A stretch of DNA of 12,554 nt from JBGSKY01 sp041740995 (GCA_041740995.1 JBGSKY010000159.1:1-12554); one strand, 5' to 3'. Shown: positions 1 to 8,202, counted from the first letter of the stretch. Program-made: numbers and translations. The notes: a model not told the origin generated them from the letters alone.

Positions 1-2
1 GC

Positions 3-755
3 TATGAAGAAATGTTGACGCAAACAGTGCTGCAAGCGTTGGAAGATTCGGTGCCACCAGACTGGCCGATTGAACTGGCAGTCGAAGGCGAAATGGGCAA
101 GTCGCTTTTTACGTATCCAGCGAGCTGGCTGAAATTGGTGCTGCGTGCAAAGTCGCGTGGGAAGCTTCATAACTTGCATGTTGGTATCAGCGCAAATTAT
201 GAAAACGCACGCGGCCAAGTCAAACCGAACGAGTCGCAGCAGCAGGCAATGAACGAACTTATAGAGGCTTCGGACTTTGTCGGTATCTCCTGTTATGCCA
301 AAGTGAGCCTGCCACCCACTGTCGATGATTTTACGAAGACGGTTAATCATTTCACCGGCGAGTTCGCTGAAGTCGGATGTTCGATTCCCAAGGACAAGCC
401 GTTACGGTTTACTGAGATTGGAATAGGCGGCGGTGGATTTGACAAAGATTGGAAATTAAGTGTTCCATCTCCATCGGTGGAAGGGATGACTCGGGCAGCC
501 TTTTTTGGCACTGATGACACATCCAAAAATCCCTGGGCCAAAGCAGAGTTTCGTGAGTTCCGTCAGCAGTGGCACCGCGCTGCCTTAGAGTTTCTACAAA
601 CTCAGCCCGCCGACTGGCAAGTTACATCCGCTTGGCTGTGGAGCTTCGGTTCATGGGACGTCCACGGCTTCGAAGCTCCCGCCTTCCGCGATGAAAAAAT
701 CGTCGAAATGATCTCGCAGCACAATCTGGATATTAAGCGGAACACGCGTCGATAA
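3..755 (+). CDS. Partial glycoside hydrolase-like protein, clan GH-A TIM-barrel C-terminal part (5' end outside window)
   Basis: The frame is open to the left edge, so the ATG at 12 is probably internal and the gene starts upstream. Counting from that ATG, the protein reads like the second half of a (beta/alpha)8 glycosidase. A strand ends in GEMG (Glu27, candidate acid/base), later strands are VGISANY (57-63) and FVGISCYAK (89-97), a strand ends in FTEIG (Glu135, candidate nucleophile), and a Trp-rich last strand is SAWLWSFGSWDVHG (about 205-218). Two glutamates on separate strand ends match the clan GH-A layout, but I cannot name a GH family or substrate. It lies upstream of a sulfatase on the same strand, separated by about 630 bp, so a shared operon is not shown. 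It could also be a catalytically inactive barrel protein. The call rests on motif pattern only. Confidence 0.6.
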   Translation, partial: YEEMLTQTVLQALEDSVPPDWPIELAVEGEMGKSLFTYPASWLKLVLRAKSRGKLHNLHVGISANYENARGQVKPNESQQQAMNELIEASDFVGISCYAKVSLPPTVDDFTKTVNHFTGEFAEVGCSIPKDKPLRFTEIGIGGGGFDKDWKLSVPSPSVEGMTRAAFFGTDDTSKNPWAKAEFREFRQQWHRAALEFLQTQPADWQVTSAWLWSFGSWDVHGFEAPAFRDEKIVEMISQHNLDIKRNTRR

Positions 756-882
756 GCTACCGCTTCCATTTTCACGCTCAACGACTATCGTGCGTCTAGA
801 ATCAATTTAAGCTCAAAGTTGTTTAAATTCTAAACTGCCGTTCGCTTAGTGATTGGCGCTGAAATACTTCTCGAGTTACGCG

Positions 883-1095
883 TTATTTCATTTTGACGCA
901 AAGCACTTTTGTTGGTTGTCCTGAATCTGTATTTTGATCCCCATGAGCTTGTCTCATGCGCGAATCGGCTGAATCAATTATGGAGTTAGCTTGCGTCGGT
1001 AATTGATCGATCGATTGAGACGAAACATTCGTCATCATTGTGAATGGCAAGACGAGAGTGATCGCAATTACGCATTTGTCTGACTTGTTGCGCAT
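883..1095 (-). CDS. Doubtful small secreted peptide (70 aa)
   Basis: Starting from the ATG at 1095-1093, the frame encodes 70 residues. It begins with a basic stretch (MRNKSDK) and continues with a hydrophobic segment (CVIAITLVLPF, residues 8-18) and small polar residues, which resembles a signal peptide. The rest is polar, rich in Gln, Ser and Asp, with no recognised domain. A longer frame from an ATG at 1152 adds 19 residues but would bury the signal-like segment. No strong ribosome binding site is visible. The frame fills a gap that otherwise has no gene, which is the main reason to list it. It may be a chance frame or the remnant of a decayed gene. Confidence 0.2.
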   Translation of the reverse strand: MRNKSDKCVIAITLVLPFTMMTNVSSQSIDQLPTQANSIIDSADSRMRQAHGDQNTDSGQPTKVLCVKMK

Positions 1096-1375
1096 GCTGG
1101 TCCAAATCGATCGAACATCGCCTCCCCCGACAACTGATGTCGCTACCTGCATATTGAAAGTGCATTCCCAAGGGTCCTAACAGTTAAAACGAACGTATGC
1201 GATAAATCGGACAATGCACGTCTATCGGACCTTCAGAATTACCCAAAGCGTATCACCGATCGTCGGGGCGAACGTTATCGTTAAACTGGGTTGCAAAGTA
1301 ATCACTGACCCAAAAAGCCTGCGATTCCAATTTTCTGATAACCTGTTCTAGGTAATCATCACGATCTTCGCGACC

Positions 1376-1379
1376 GGAG
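1376..1379 (+). promoter_or_regulatory. Shine-Dalgarno of the sulfatase gene
   Basis: GGAG lies 7 nt before the ATG at 1387. This supports that start over the next in-frame ATG at codon 4. Confidence 0.6.
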
Positions 1380-1386
1380 CAAACCA

Positions 1387-3042
1387 ATGAAATCAATGCG
1401 AAAGCTTTTGCTTCTGATGATCGTTATCGCGTCAGTATTTGCCAGCGGCGTAAACGCGGACGTCCAGCCGAACATTTTGGTCGTGCTTGCCGACGATCTT
1501 GGATACTCCGACTTGGGTTGCTATGGAGGTGAGATCAACACACCAAACATTGATGCTTTGGCCGCTGGCGGAGTAAAGTTTACGCAAATTTATAATTCGG
1601 CCCGTTGCTGCCCAAGTCGAGCATCATTGATGACGGGACTGTATCCAACTCAAGCCGGCATCGGCGACTTTACAACCAACAAACCTGATGCGAAACGAGG
1701 ACTTGGCTACCTTGGTCGTTTGCGTGAAGACTGTGCTACGATCGCCGAAGTGTTGAAGCCGGCGGGCTATGGTTGTTACTACGTTGGCAAATGGCACATG
1801 CACCCTCAGACCGGACCAATCGATCGCGGTTTCGACGAGTTTTATGGCTACACCAGCGATCATTCGCACGATCAATATGATGCAGACTATTATGAAAGGC
1901 TTCCGAAGGGGCGACGCAAAGAGATTGATCGGCCACGTGAGGACTTTTATGCGACTGATGTTTTCAACGAATACGCATTGGAGTTTATTCGTCAGGGCCA
2001 ACAAACTGACAAGCCCTGGTTTCTTTTTGTCGGCCACTCATCGCCGCATTTTCCAGTGCAAGCTTCTGCCAATCGAGCGGACAAGTACTTCCAGACTTAC
2101 CTTCGTGGCTGGGATGCCCTGCGACAAGAACGCTTTGCACGGATGCAGAAGATCGGACTAGCCGGCGATGAGAGTTGGGTTCTGACACCGCGCGAGATTG
2201 TTCCCGTCGATCGCGACGATATAGCCAACGGTTATTCTGGAGCTCAAAACCCATCCTGGGACTCGCTGGACATCGACCGACAGCGAGATCTCGCCCGAAG
2301 AATGGCGGTTTTTGCAGCAATGGTTGAAAGCGTCGACGATGGCGTTGGACAGATATTATCGCACCTACAGAAGACCAATGATTTGGAAAACACACTCATT
2401 GTCTTTCTGAGCGACAACGGTGCGTGCTACGAGTGGGGACCTTTTGGTTTCGATGGAGTTTCACGACGCGGTGAAACGATCTTGCACACCGGTGACGATC
2501 TGACGCAAATTGGTGGTCGTGGGACTCATCATTCTTACGGCAGCGGTTGGGCAAATCTTGGGAACACGCCGTTTCGGATGTACAAACATTTCACGCATGA
2601 AGGCGGCATCAGCACGCCGTTCATCGCACATTGGCCCAAAGGATTCTCAAAGAAGGCCGGCTGGATTCGTCAGCCTGGTCACGTGATGGACATTATGCCG
2701 ACGTTGATCGAAGCTTCTGGCGCGAGCTATGCACGTCGGAGCGGTAATGTAAACATGCAACCTTTGGAAGGCCAAAGTCTGCTGGCGGCGATGCGCGGCG
2801 AAAATGCTCTTGAGCGAAAGCTCGGCTTTGACCATCAAGCGGCACACGCATGGCGCGATGGCGACTGGAAAGCGGTTTATTCCAAACGGATTCCGCAAGA
2901 ACTGAAATGGGAGCTATACAATTTGGCCGAAGACCGATGCGAATTGAACGATCTAGCTGACCGGTACCCTGAACGATTGAAAGATATGATTGCCGAGTGG
3001 GAACAATGGGCTACCCGAGTTGGTGTGACTTGGTCAAACTAA
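1387..3042 (+). CDS. Secreted S1-family sulfatase (arylsulfatase A-like)
   Basis: This 551-residue enzyme probably hydrolyses sulfate esters outside the cytoplasm. Residues 1-24 form a signal peptide ending VNA before Asp25. The metal-site motif LADDLG gives Asp36 and Asp37. The sulfatase signature CCPSRASLMTG starts at Cys74, the residue expected to be converted to formylglycine, with Arg78 following. Further conserved blocks are VGKWHM (Lys135, His137), GHSSPHF (His217, His221), LSDNG (Asp343, Asn344) and YKHFTHEGG (Lys400). All typical catalytic positions are present, so it should be active if a formylglycine-generating enzyme is encoded elsewhere. The AGIGDF stretch after the signature is reminiscent of AtsA-type arylsulfatases. 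The substrate cannot be read from the sequence; in planctomycetes such enzymes usually act on sulfated algal polysaccharides. The upstream glycosidase-like gene agrees with that role. Confidence 0.95.
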   Translation: MKSMRKLLLLMIVIASVFASGVNADVQPNILVVLADDLGYSDLGCYGGEINTPNIDALAAGGVKFTQIYNSARCCPSRASLMTGLYPTQAGIGDFTTNKPDAKRGLGYLGRLREDCATIAEVLKPAGYGCYYVGKWHMHPQTGPIDRGFDEFYGYTSDHSHDQYDADYYERLPKGRRKEIDRPREDFYATDVFNEYALEFIRQGQQTDKPWFLFVGHSSPHFPVQASANRADKYFQTYLRGWDALRQERFARMQKIGLAGDESWVLTPREIVPVDRDDIANGYSGAQNPSWDSLDIDRQRDLARRMAVFAAMVESVDDGVGQILSHLQKTNDLENTLIVFLSDNGACYEWGPFGFDGVSRRGETILHTGDDLTQIGGRGTHHSYGSGWANLGNTPFRMYKHFTHEGGISTPFIAHWPKGFSKKAGWIRQPGHVMDIMPTLIEASGASYARRSGNVNMQPLEGQSLLAAMRGENALERKLGFDHQAAHAWRDGDWKAVYSKRIPQELKWELYNLAEDRCELNDLADRYPERLKDMIAEWEQWATRVGVTWSN

Positions 3043-3053
3043 AGGTTATCGCT

Positions 3054-3082
3054 AGCGAAATTTGTCTGAGATTCGCTCTTTT
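3054..3082 (+). terminator. Possible weak terminator after the sulfatase gene
   Basis: AGCGAA (3054-3059) pairs with TTCGCT (3072-3077), with a 12-nt loop and a short T-rich tail (CTTTTG). It overlaps a 10-bp perfect palindrome TCGCTAGCGA at 3049-3058. The T-tract is poor, so this is tentative. Confidence 0.25.
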
Positions 3083-3151
3083 GTGGCAAGTCTATGTTTC
3101 GCAGTCGCAAAGCAACTAATGTGATTCACTGTCCAATAAATTTTGTGATTT

Positions 3152-3751
3152 ATGCCTGACGAATCGAACGCCGTTTCTTCTTTGATCGAACAGCTTGGTA
3201 AGCTTCCAGGCATCGGCCGCAAGTCCGCCGAACGGCTTGCCTTCCACCTGCTGCGAGTTCATGAAAGTGAAGCGGTCGCGCTGGCTGATACGATTCGCCG
3301 AGTTCGCAAGAATGTGCGCTATTGCGAAGTCTGTTATAACTTCACGGAAGAGACCAAATGTTCGATTTGTCGTGATCCTGGACGCGAACAAAATAGGATC
3401 TGTGTTGTTGAACAACCTCGCGATCTAATTGCTTTGGAGAACTCTGGCGCTTTTCGTGGTCGCTACCATGTGTTGCTTGGTCGAATTGCACCATTAGACG
3501 GCATCGGCCCAGATCAGTTAACCATCAATGCGTTGATTGAACGGGTCCGCTTGGAGGGAATCGCAGAGGTTATCATGGCGACCAATCCGAATGTTGAAGG
3601 GGATGGGACGGCATTGTACATTTCCAATGCGCTGCGAGAATTCCCAGCCGCGATAACTCGCCTTGCGCGAGGAGTTACTTCGGGTAGCGTGCTTGAATTT
3701 ACCAACCGCGAAATTTTGGCCGACGCGATCAGCGGGCGACAGACTTTTTAG
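3152..3751 (+). CDS. recR: Recombination mediator protein RecR
   Basis: RecR works with RecO (and RecF) to load RecA onto SSB-coated single-stranded DNA in gap repair. The protein is 199 residues, the normal length for the family. The sequence shows a helix-hairpin-helix LPGIGRKSAERLAFHLL near residues 18-34. It also has a four-cysteine zinc motif (Cys58, Cys61, Cys70, Cys73), and a Toprim domain starting ICVVEQPRDL (83-92) and continuing through LLGRIAPLDGIGP. The ATNPNVEGDGTA stretch and the C-terminal Walker-B-like part follow as in other RecR proteins. No Shine-Dalgarno precedes the ATG at 3152, but the N-terminus matches the expected length. The common dnaX-ybaB-recR arrangement is absent: a sulfatase lies upstream. 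recO lies about 390 bp downstream in the same orientation, with one small gene between. Confidence 0.97.
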   Translation: MPDESNAVSSLIEQLGKLPGIGRKSAERLAFHLLRVHESEAVALADTIRRVRKNVRYCEVCYNFTEETKCSICRDPGREQNRICVVEQPRDLIALENSGAFRGRYHVLLGRIAPLDGIGPDQLTINALIERVRLEGIAEVIMATNPNVEGDGTALYISNALREFPAAITRLARGVTSGSVLEFTNREILADAISGRQTF

Positions 3752-3772
3752 AGCATAGAAACAATAATTCGT

Positions 3773-4093
3773 ATGAGCCGTCGAGAAAAAATAGAAGCAA
3801 TGCTGGTCGATGAACCTAATGACATTTTTCTGCGTTACGCGTTGGCGATGGAGCTGAAGAAAGAAGATCAATTGGATTCAGCGATCGCGAAAATGATCGA
3901 GCTTACGAAGGAATCGCCACCGCATGTTCCGGCATTTTTCATGGCCGCCCAATATCGAGCCGAAGAGGGCGAGATCACTGCGGCGCGGACGCTTCTTCGC
4001 GACGGAATCGACGTTGCCCGCGAGCAAGGGGATTTGCATGCAGCCTCGGAAATGAGTGAGTTGCTACAGACGCTGGGCGACTTAGGCGAATAG
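3773..4093 (+). CDS. Small TPR-like protein
   Basis: This 106-residue protein is all-helical in appearance, with TPR-like helix pairs: NDIFLRYALAMELKKEDQLDSA (about 16-37), VPAFFMAAQYRAEEGEITAARTLL (about 51-74) and a third pair, DLHAASEMSELLQTLGD. It has no signal peptide or membrane segment, so it is probably a cytoplasmic protein-protein adaptor. It begins 21 nt after recR stops and ends 49 nt before recO, so the three genes are likely co-transcribed. A partner among the recombination proteins is possible but is not shown by the sequence. No clear Shine-Dalgarno precedes the ATG. Confidence 0.85.
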   Translation: MSRREKIEAMLVDEPNDIFLRYALAMELKKEDQLDSAIAKMIELTKESPPHVPAFFMAAQYRAEEGEITAARTLLRDGIDVAREQGDLHAASEMSELLQTLGDLGE

Positions 4094-4142
4094 ACGTTCT
4101 CGATTTTTTCGTTTAACGCCAGGCCGAAGGCAACCGAGTTTT

Positions 4143-4901
4143 ATGTCCAGCGAAAAATCGCTTGCTATTGTTTTGCGATTGGTCCAATGGAGTGAAACGT
4201 CGCTAATTGTGACCTTGCTGACGAGAGATTTTGGCAAGATCAGCGTCGTTGCCAAAGGCGCGTTTCGGCCAAGCAACCCATTTGACGGAGCCCTTGATTT
4301 GCTGTCACTCTGCTGGGTTGTCTTCATCGATAAACCTGGCGACGGACTCGATATTTTGACCGAAGCGAAAATGGTTCGTCGGTTTCGAAGCGGTCAGCAA
4401 AACTTGGAGGCATTAAATTGCGGCTACTATCTTTGCGAACTGCTGCAACGAGCGACCGAGGCCGATCAAGCGATGCCCGAACTCTTTGCAACAACTGATG
4501 AAACACTGAGAGCACTTGATGCTGGCAAATCGCCAATCGATACCATTTTGCGATTCGAATTGCGCTGTCTAAATCTACTTGGACATCGCCCAGTCTTACA
4601 AGCTTGCGCAGTTTGTGAAGCTCCGATTCCAGCCGATGCGCGTCAGGTCGCATTTTCAGTTCCAGCCGGTGGGCTCTTGTGCTCAAAATGTTTGCCGGGA
4701 CAGCGTGAAATTCTAAGATTGCACAATGACAGTATTAACTTTTTAAGAAAATTGGACGAACAAGATTGGGATAGCGGTGAGCCGGTATTTTTGCCTACAC
4801 CACGCAGAGCCGAAGTTCGGCGTTTGATGAATCGTCTATTTGAGTCGCTGCTTGAGCGTCGGATTGGCGTTTCGTACCTACTGGATTCATTAACTCGGTA
4901 G
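4143..4901 (+). CDS. recO: DNA repair protein RecO
   Basis: RecO binds single-stranded DNA and SSB and, with RecR, helps load RecA during RecFOR repair. The 252-residue length is normal. The N-terminus has the family's OB-fold pattern: AIVLRLVQWSETSLIVTLLT (8-27), then GKISVVAKGAFRPSN (31-45) with the typical AKG. The helical C-terminal part carries LRFELRCLNLLGHRP (136-150) and a zinc motif made of Cys155, Cys158, Cys180 and Cys183. The start at 4143 gives the canonical RecO N-terminus. An AAGG at 4127-4130 is 12 nt upstream, rather far for a ribosome binding site. The next gene starts 7 nt after the stop, which indicates an operon. Co-location with recR in one transcript would allow joint expression of two partners. 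Confidence 0.95.
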   Translation: MSSEKSLAIVLRLVQWSETSLIVTLLTRDFGKISVVAKGAFRPSNPFDGALDLLSLCWVVFIDKPGDGLDILTEAKMVRRFRSGQQNLEALNCGYYLCELLQRATEADQAMPELFATTDETLRALDAGKSPIDTILRFELRCLNLLGHRPVLQACAVCEAPIPADARQVAFSVPAGGLLCSKCLPGQREILRLHNDSINFLRKLDEQDWDSGEPVFLPTPRRAEVRRLMNRLFESLLERRIGVSYLLDSLTR

Positions 4902-4908
4902 CCGGAAT

Positions 4909-6240
4909 ATGCAGCCTCGTCTTACAGCCATTACGTCAGGCATCCTAGCAGCCCTAGTGATGTCGAGCGGTTGTTCATTGGTACGCCCCAAGACAAGCGA
5001 TCTGCCAGAATACGCCGCTGCGAAAAACGCAATTGAAAGCTACGAAGATTCTGAAGGCAATTATATTCGTCCAGAGGGTTTGAAGGCCGAAAAATCAAAG
5101 AATGGTCTTACAGGCGACAAGATTCATATTCCTTGGTTTGGTAACAAGCCGCTCGATCGCACTCAAGCGCGGAAAGAGTTTGCCGTTGCCGACCAAATCT
5201 TCCAAGAAGCGTCCGCCGAAACCGGTAAGGTACGCAAAGACACATTTAACAAAGCTGCCAAGCAGTATGTGTTAGCCGCAAAATATTGGCCCAACAGCGC
5301 ATTGGAGCAAGACGCTTGGATGATGGCTGGCGAAAGCCGATTTTTCGCTGAAGAATATCCTGAAGCAGAAGACCATTACGTCAAACTGCTACGCAACTAT
5401 CCGCGTACCCGTTATCTCGACGCGGTCGATAAACGTCGTATGGAAATTGCCTTGTATTGGATCAAGCACGATCGTTTCGAACACAAACCATTTTACGTAT
5501 TGAACTTTACGGATGATAGAAGACCGTGGAACGATACCGGTTCACATGGAAAACGGGTCTTGGAAAAATTACGATTGGATAATCCGACTGGACGTCTAGC
5601 TGACGACGCGACGATGGAGCTTGCTAACAGAGCGTTCGAGCGTGGAAACTATGCCGAGGCAGCCGATATCTACGAAGATCTACGCACGACCTATCCGGAC
5701 TCGCCGCACCAATTTGATGCACATTTTTTGGGTTTGAAATCGGTTCTCGAAACTTACAACGGTCCTCAATACGACGGCCAAGCTTTGGAAGAATCGGAAA
5801 AATTGATCAAGACCATCACTCGGCAATTTCCAGAACAAGCCAAAGAACAAAAAGAGTACCTCAATCGTGTGTACGCAGAGATCCGGTACAAAGAAGCTGA
5901 ACGGCTTTGGGTTAGCGGAACGTTCCGCAAAAATCGTGGCGAGAATTTAGCAGCTGTTCATTATTTCGACGAAATTTTGACTGAATACAGCGACACGCCA
6001 TTTGGAGATCAAGCGACTCTGGCTCGAGCAGCGATCTCCGATTTGCCACCTCAGCCGACACAACATTTGAAGTGGCTGGCTGATCTTGTACCGCACAACG
6101 ACAAAGTCTCACAGTTAGCAAGACAAGTCGAACCGGCTTATCAACCCCAAATGCCAGGCGATGATCTTCCAATTCAGTCCGCTCCGATTATCCCTGGTGA
6201 GCGTGAGTCACAGCCGATCCGTTATGCCGAACGAAAATAG
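4909..6240 (+). CDS. BamD-like outer-membrane TPR lipoprotein
   Basis: This 443-residue protein starts with a short basic N-terminus, a hydrophobic stretch (about 8-18) and a lipobox-like MSSGC, making Cys22 the likely lipidated residue. The box lacks the usual Leu at -3 but keeps Gly before Cys. Two regions carry TPR-type helices as in BamD/YfiO: about 112-190 (KAAKQYVLAAKYWPNS, then FFAEEYPEAEDHYVKLLRNYP) and about 230-310 (ELANRAFERGNYAEAADIYEDL, TTYPDSP). BamD is an outer-membrane beta-barrel assembly factor. This protein is longer than enterobacterial BamD (about 245 residues), with an extra middle section and a Pro/Gln-rich tail from about 400. It could instead be a general TPR lipoprotein. 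It starts 7 nt after recO, with GGA at 4904-4906 as a weak ribosome binding site, and is followed by an LptE-like gene, which supports an envelope role. Confidence 0.8.
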   Translation: MQPRLTAITSGILAALVMSSGCSLVRPKTSDLPEYAAAKNAIESYEDSEGNYIRPEGLKAEKSKNGLTGDKIHIPWFGNKPLDRTQARKEFAVADQIFQEASAETGKVRKDTFNKAAKQYVLAAKYWPNSALEQDAWMMAGESRFFAEEYPEAEDHYVKLLRNYPRTRYLDAVDKRRMEIALYWIKHDRFEHKPFYVLNFTDDRRPWNDTGSHGKRVLEKLRLDNPTGRLADDATMELANRAFERGNYAEAADIYEDLRTTYPDSPHQFDAHFLGLKSVLETYNGPQYDGQALEESEKLIKTITRQFPEQAKEQKEYLNRVYAEIRYKEAERLWVSGTFRKNRGENLAAVHYFDEILTEYSDTPFGDQATLARAAISDLPPQPTQHLKWLADLVPHNDKVSQLARQVEPAYQPQMPGDDLPIQSAPIIPGERESQPIRYAERK

Positions 6241-6286
6241 CAAGACCGGTTTTCGGACTGTTCAACTGATACAAAAACCGACGTGA

Positions 6287-6868
6287 ATGTGCGCTGACCA
6301 AATGCTCAACCTCGCAAAAAACTTTCGTTACGCGACGAAGTGCTTGATCATTGCAGGCAGCGTTTCGCTTTCGTTAGGCAGTTGTCTGCTCCTAGGCTGT
6401 GCCGGTTATCGAGTCGGCAATGCGTCGATGTATCGACCAAATATTCGCACGATTCACGTTCCAATCGTTCGCTGCGATTCCTTTCGAGCCAACCTGGGCG
6501 TCCAATTCACCGAAATCTTGCAGAAGCGAATTGAGGATCGGACCCCATTCAAAATTGTGGGTGGCGAAACGGCTGATTCAACGTTCATCTGTCGAATCGT
6601 AAATGACACAAAAAACGTCGTGACCGAAACACTAACGGACGAACCGCGTGACGTGTTAGTCGGGTTGTCGATTGAGACAAACTGGACAGACCGATTCGGC
6701 AACGTATTGATGGAGAATCGATTCTTGCCACCGGGCGAGTCAACGTTTTTGTTTACCGGCCAGACGCATCTCGTTCCAGAAGGTGGACAGTCGATTACGA
6801 CGTCAGAGTTGCAAGTCATGGAACGGCTCGCCGATCACGTTGTCGACCAAATGGAAATTCGTTGGTAG
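6287..6868 (+). CDS. LptE-like lipoprotein (LPS-assembly family)
   Basis: This 193-residue protein has a basic N-terminus, a hydrophobic segment (about 20-36) and a good lipobox LLGC, so Cys38 is the probable lipidation site. The mature part begins AGYRVG, which matches the start of LptE-family proteins (CGYHL type). It continues with the pattern expected for that fold: IRTIHVPIVRCDSFR, LGVQFTEILQKRIEDRTPFKIV, and a C-terminal helix VMERLADHVVDQMEI. LptE is the outer-membrane lipoprotein that plugs LptD during LPS insertion. The ATG at 6287 gives a 37-residue leader; the ATG at 6302 would give a 32-residue leader that is equally plausible. It lies 46 nt after the BamD-like gene on the same strand. 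Together they suggest an envelope-assembly pair in a bacterium with an outer membrane. Confidence 0.8.
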   Translation: MCADQMLNLAKNFRYATKCLIIAGSVSLSLGSCLLLGCAGYRVGNASMYRPNIRTIHVPIVRCDSFRANLGVQFTEILQKRIEDRTPFKIVGGETADSTFICRIVNDTKNVVTETLTDEPRDVLVGLSIETNWTDRFGNVLMENRFLPPGESTFLFTGQTHLVPEGGQSITTSELQVMERLADHVVDQMEIRW

Positions 6869-6882
6869 TTTTACAGCACAGG

Positions 6883-8169
6883 CTACTTGAGCTTGTCGAA
6901 ATCATCGAACCCGTTGGCACGAAGAAATTCATATTCTAATTCTGCGACTTGATCATGACCAAGCTGACCTAAGATTTGTGCGCGGTGAAATCGATAGACC
7001 GCAAATTCACGCAACAACTGCTTAGCGATCAATTCGATCTCGGTTGGAATTGGTAGCGGCTTCAAGTTCGCCTTCATCCGTCTAAGCAAGTTCTTCGACT
7101 TTGACTCGATATCACCAGCGTTCGCGTCTTGATCAACCGAATCCGTTTTGGTTTCAGTAAGCTTACTTGAACTGTCGCTAGTGTCACTCGTTTCCGGCGA
7201 ATCTACCGCGTCTGCGTCAGTCGTCTCGGTCGAATCATCTGGTTGGTCAGCGAAGATCTGTTTCGCGTCGTCGTCCAGCTCTAAAACCGCATCGGTTGAG
7301 CTGACTTCGGCCTGAGTTGTGTCAGTGTCGGTCTTGTCCTGGTTGGATAGCTTAATCGAGGCCGCTTTCTCGGTTGCACTGACTATCGCTGGCACGAGGT
7401 CGCTAACGCTAAAGTAGCTCAACACATCTCCACGCTGTAGATCGCGGATGAATCCGATCAGTTTTTTCTCTTTCGACATAAAGATGGACATGTCTTCTTT
7501 GCGGAGCATTTCGGCAGTCTCGTTGTACCGATCGATAATTGCCTGCTGCATCAAAAAGAGCGCTTCATCGTAGCGTTGCTGGCCGAACAGAACCCAAGCC
7601 TTAGTGTCGAGATAGGCCGCCGTTTGCTCCTTTGACAAAGCGTAGTCAATTGCCGTCTCTGCTTCGTCGAGACTATCGTTTGCCAACGCAGCAGCGTAGG
7701 CGAACGTGTTATTCAAATTCGGCCCCCGTGAGGGCGCATCAGGATAGAATTTCACTATCAATTCGATCGCTTCTTTATAGCGATCTTTCGACATCAAGAT
7801 TTCGACAAATTGCGACACAACAAAGTATTGTTGATCAGGTGGCAAATCTTTGGCTTCGTCAATTGCATCTTCCAGACCGAGTTTCGAAGTTACGGCAATC
7901 TTGTAAAAGACATAGTCGCGATTGGTGACAATTTCTGGATCGGTTTCGCGAGCTTTCGCCAGTAACGATTTGGCTTGCTGGATAAACTCGTCGTCAGGCT
8001 GCTTTGCCTTTTCGAATGCATTTTTTGCCGCCGCCACATACCATTTGGCTTTCTCAATCGGTATGTACGCAGCAATTGCCGGCAGGAATATCAGCACCGT
8101 AAAAAATGCGATAATCAGCCCCACAATGTAAAATTGTTTGCGCGGCGAAGTGACAGATCCTTGATCCAT
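6883..8169 (-). CDS. Membrane-anchored TPR protein with acidic Ser/Thr/Asp linker
   Basis: This 428-residue protein has a short N-terminal tail and one transmembrane helix at about 13-35 (QFYIVGLIIAFFTVLIFLP). A helical TPR region follows from about 39 to 245, with recognisable units such as SKDRYKEAIELIVKFYPDAP (127-146) and LFGQQRYDEALFLMQQAI (194-211). Residues about 275-358 form a low-complexity linker rich in Asp, Thr, Ser and Glu. A helical C-terminal domain (about 360-428) follows, with LLREFAVYRFHRAQILGQLGHDQVAELEYEFLRANG. No enzyme motif is visible, so a scaffold or protein-interaction role in the envelope is likely. The gene converges on the lptE-like gene with only 14 bp between stops, and no clear terminator is visible there. 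I cannot assign a pathway. Confidence 0.85.
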   Translation of the reverse strand: MDQGSVTSPRKQFYIVGLIIAFFTVLIFLPAIAAYIPIEKAKWYVAAAKNAFEKAKQPDDEFIQQAKSLLAKARETDPEIVTNRDYVFYKIAVTSKLGLEDAIDEAKDLPPDQQYFVVSQFVEILMSKDRYKEAIELIVKFYPDAPSRGPNLNNTFAYAAALANDSLDEAETAIDYALSKEQTAAYLDTKAWVLFGQQRYDEALFLMQQAIIDRYNETAEMLRKEDMSIFMSKEKKLIGFIRDLQRGDVLSYFSVSDLVPAIVSATEKAASIKLSNQDKTDTDTTQAEVSSTDAVLELDDDAKQIFADQPDDSTETTDADAVDSPETSDTSDSSSKLTETKTDSVDQDANAGDIESKSKNLLRRMKANLKPLPIPTEIELIAKQLLREFAVYRFHRAQILGQLGHDQVAELEYEFLRANGFDDFDKLK

Positions 8170-8202
8170 GCGATTGCTCAGTTGGAAACTGGAAAATACG
8201 TT

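Larger units (their letters stand above)
756..1386. other. 630-bp intergenic region between glycosidase-like gene and sulfatase
   Basis: I see no convincing large gene here. An AT-rich imperfect inverted repeat lies just after the glycosidase-like gene (AATTTAA at 804-810 and TTAAATT at 823-829) and could be a weak terminator. The minus strand has one doubtful small reading frame at 883-1095, listed separately. The remaining part, about 1172-1375, should hold the promoter of the sulfatase, but I could not identify a convincing -35/-10 pair. Confidence 0.5.

Noticed and set aside
1624..2395. Several long reading frames on the minus strand (and one on the plus strand) inside the sulfatase region
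   Set aside because: They overlap a gene with full sulfatase motifs and show no domain, start signal or plausible composition of their own.
6247..6280. Terminator between the BamD-like and LptE-like genes (CGGTTTT at 6247-6253 with AAAACCG at 6274-6280)
   Set aside because: The loop of 20 nt is long, no T-tract follows, and the short gap suggests co-transcription.
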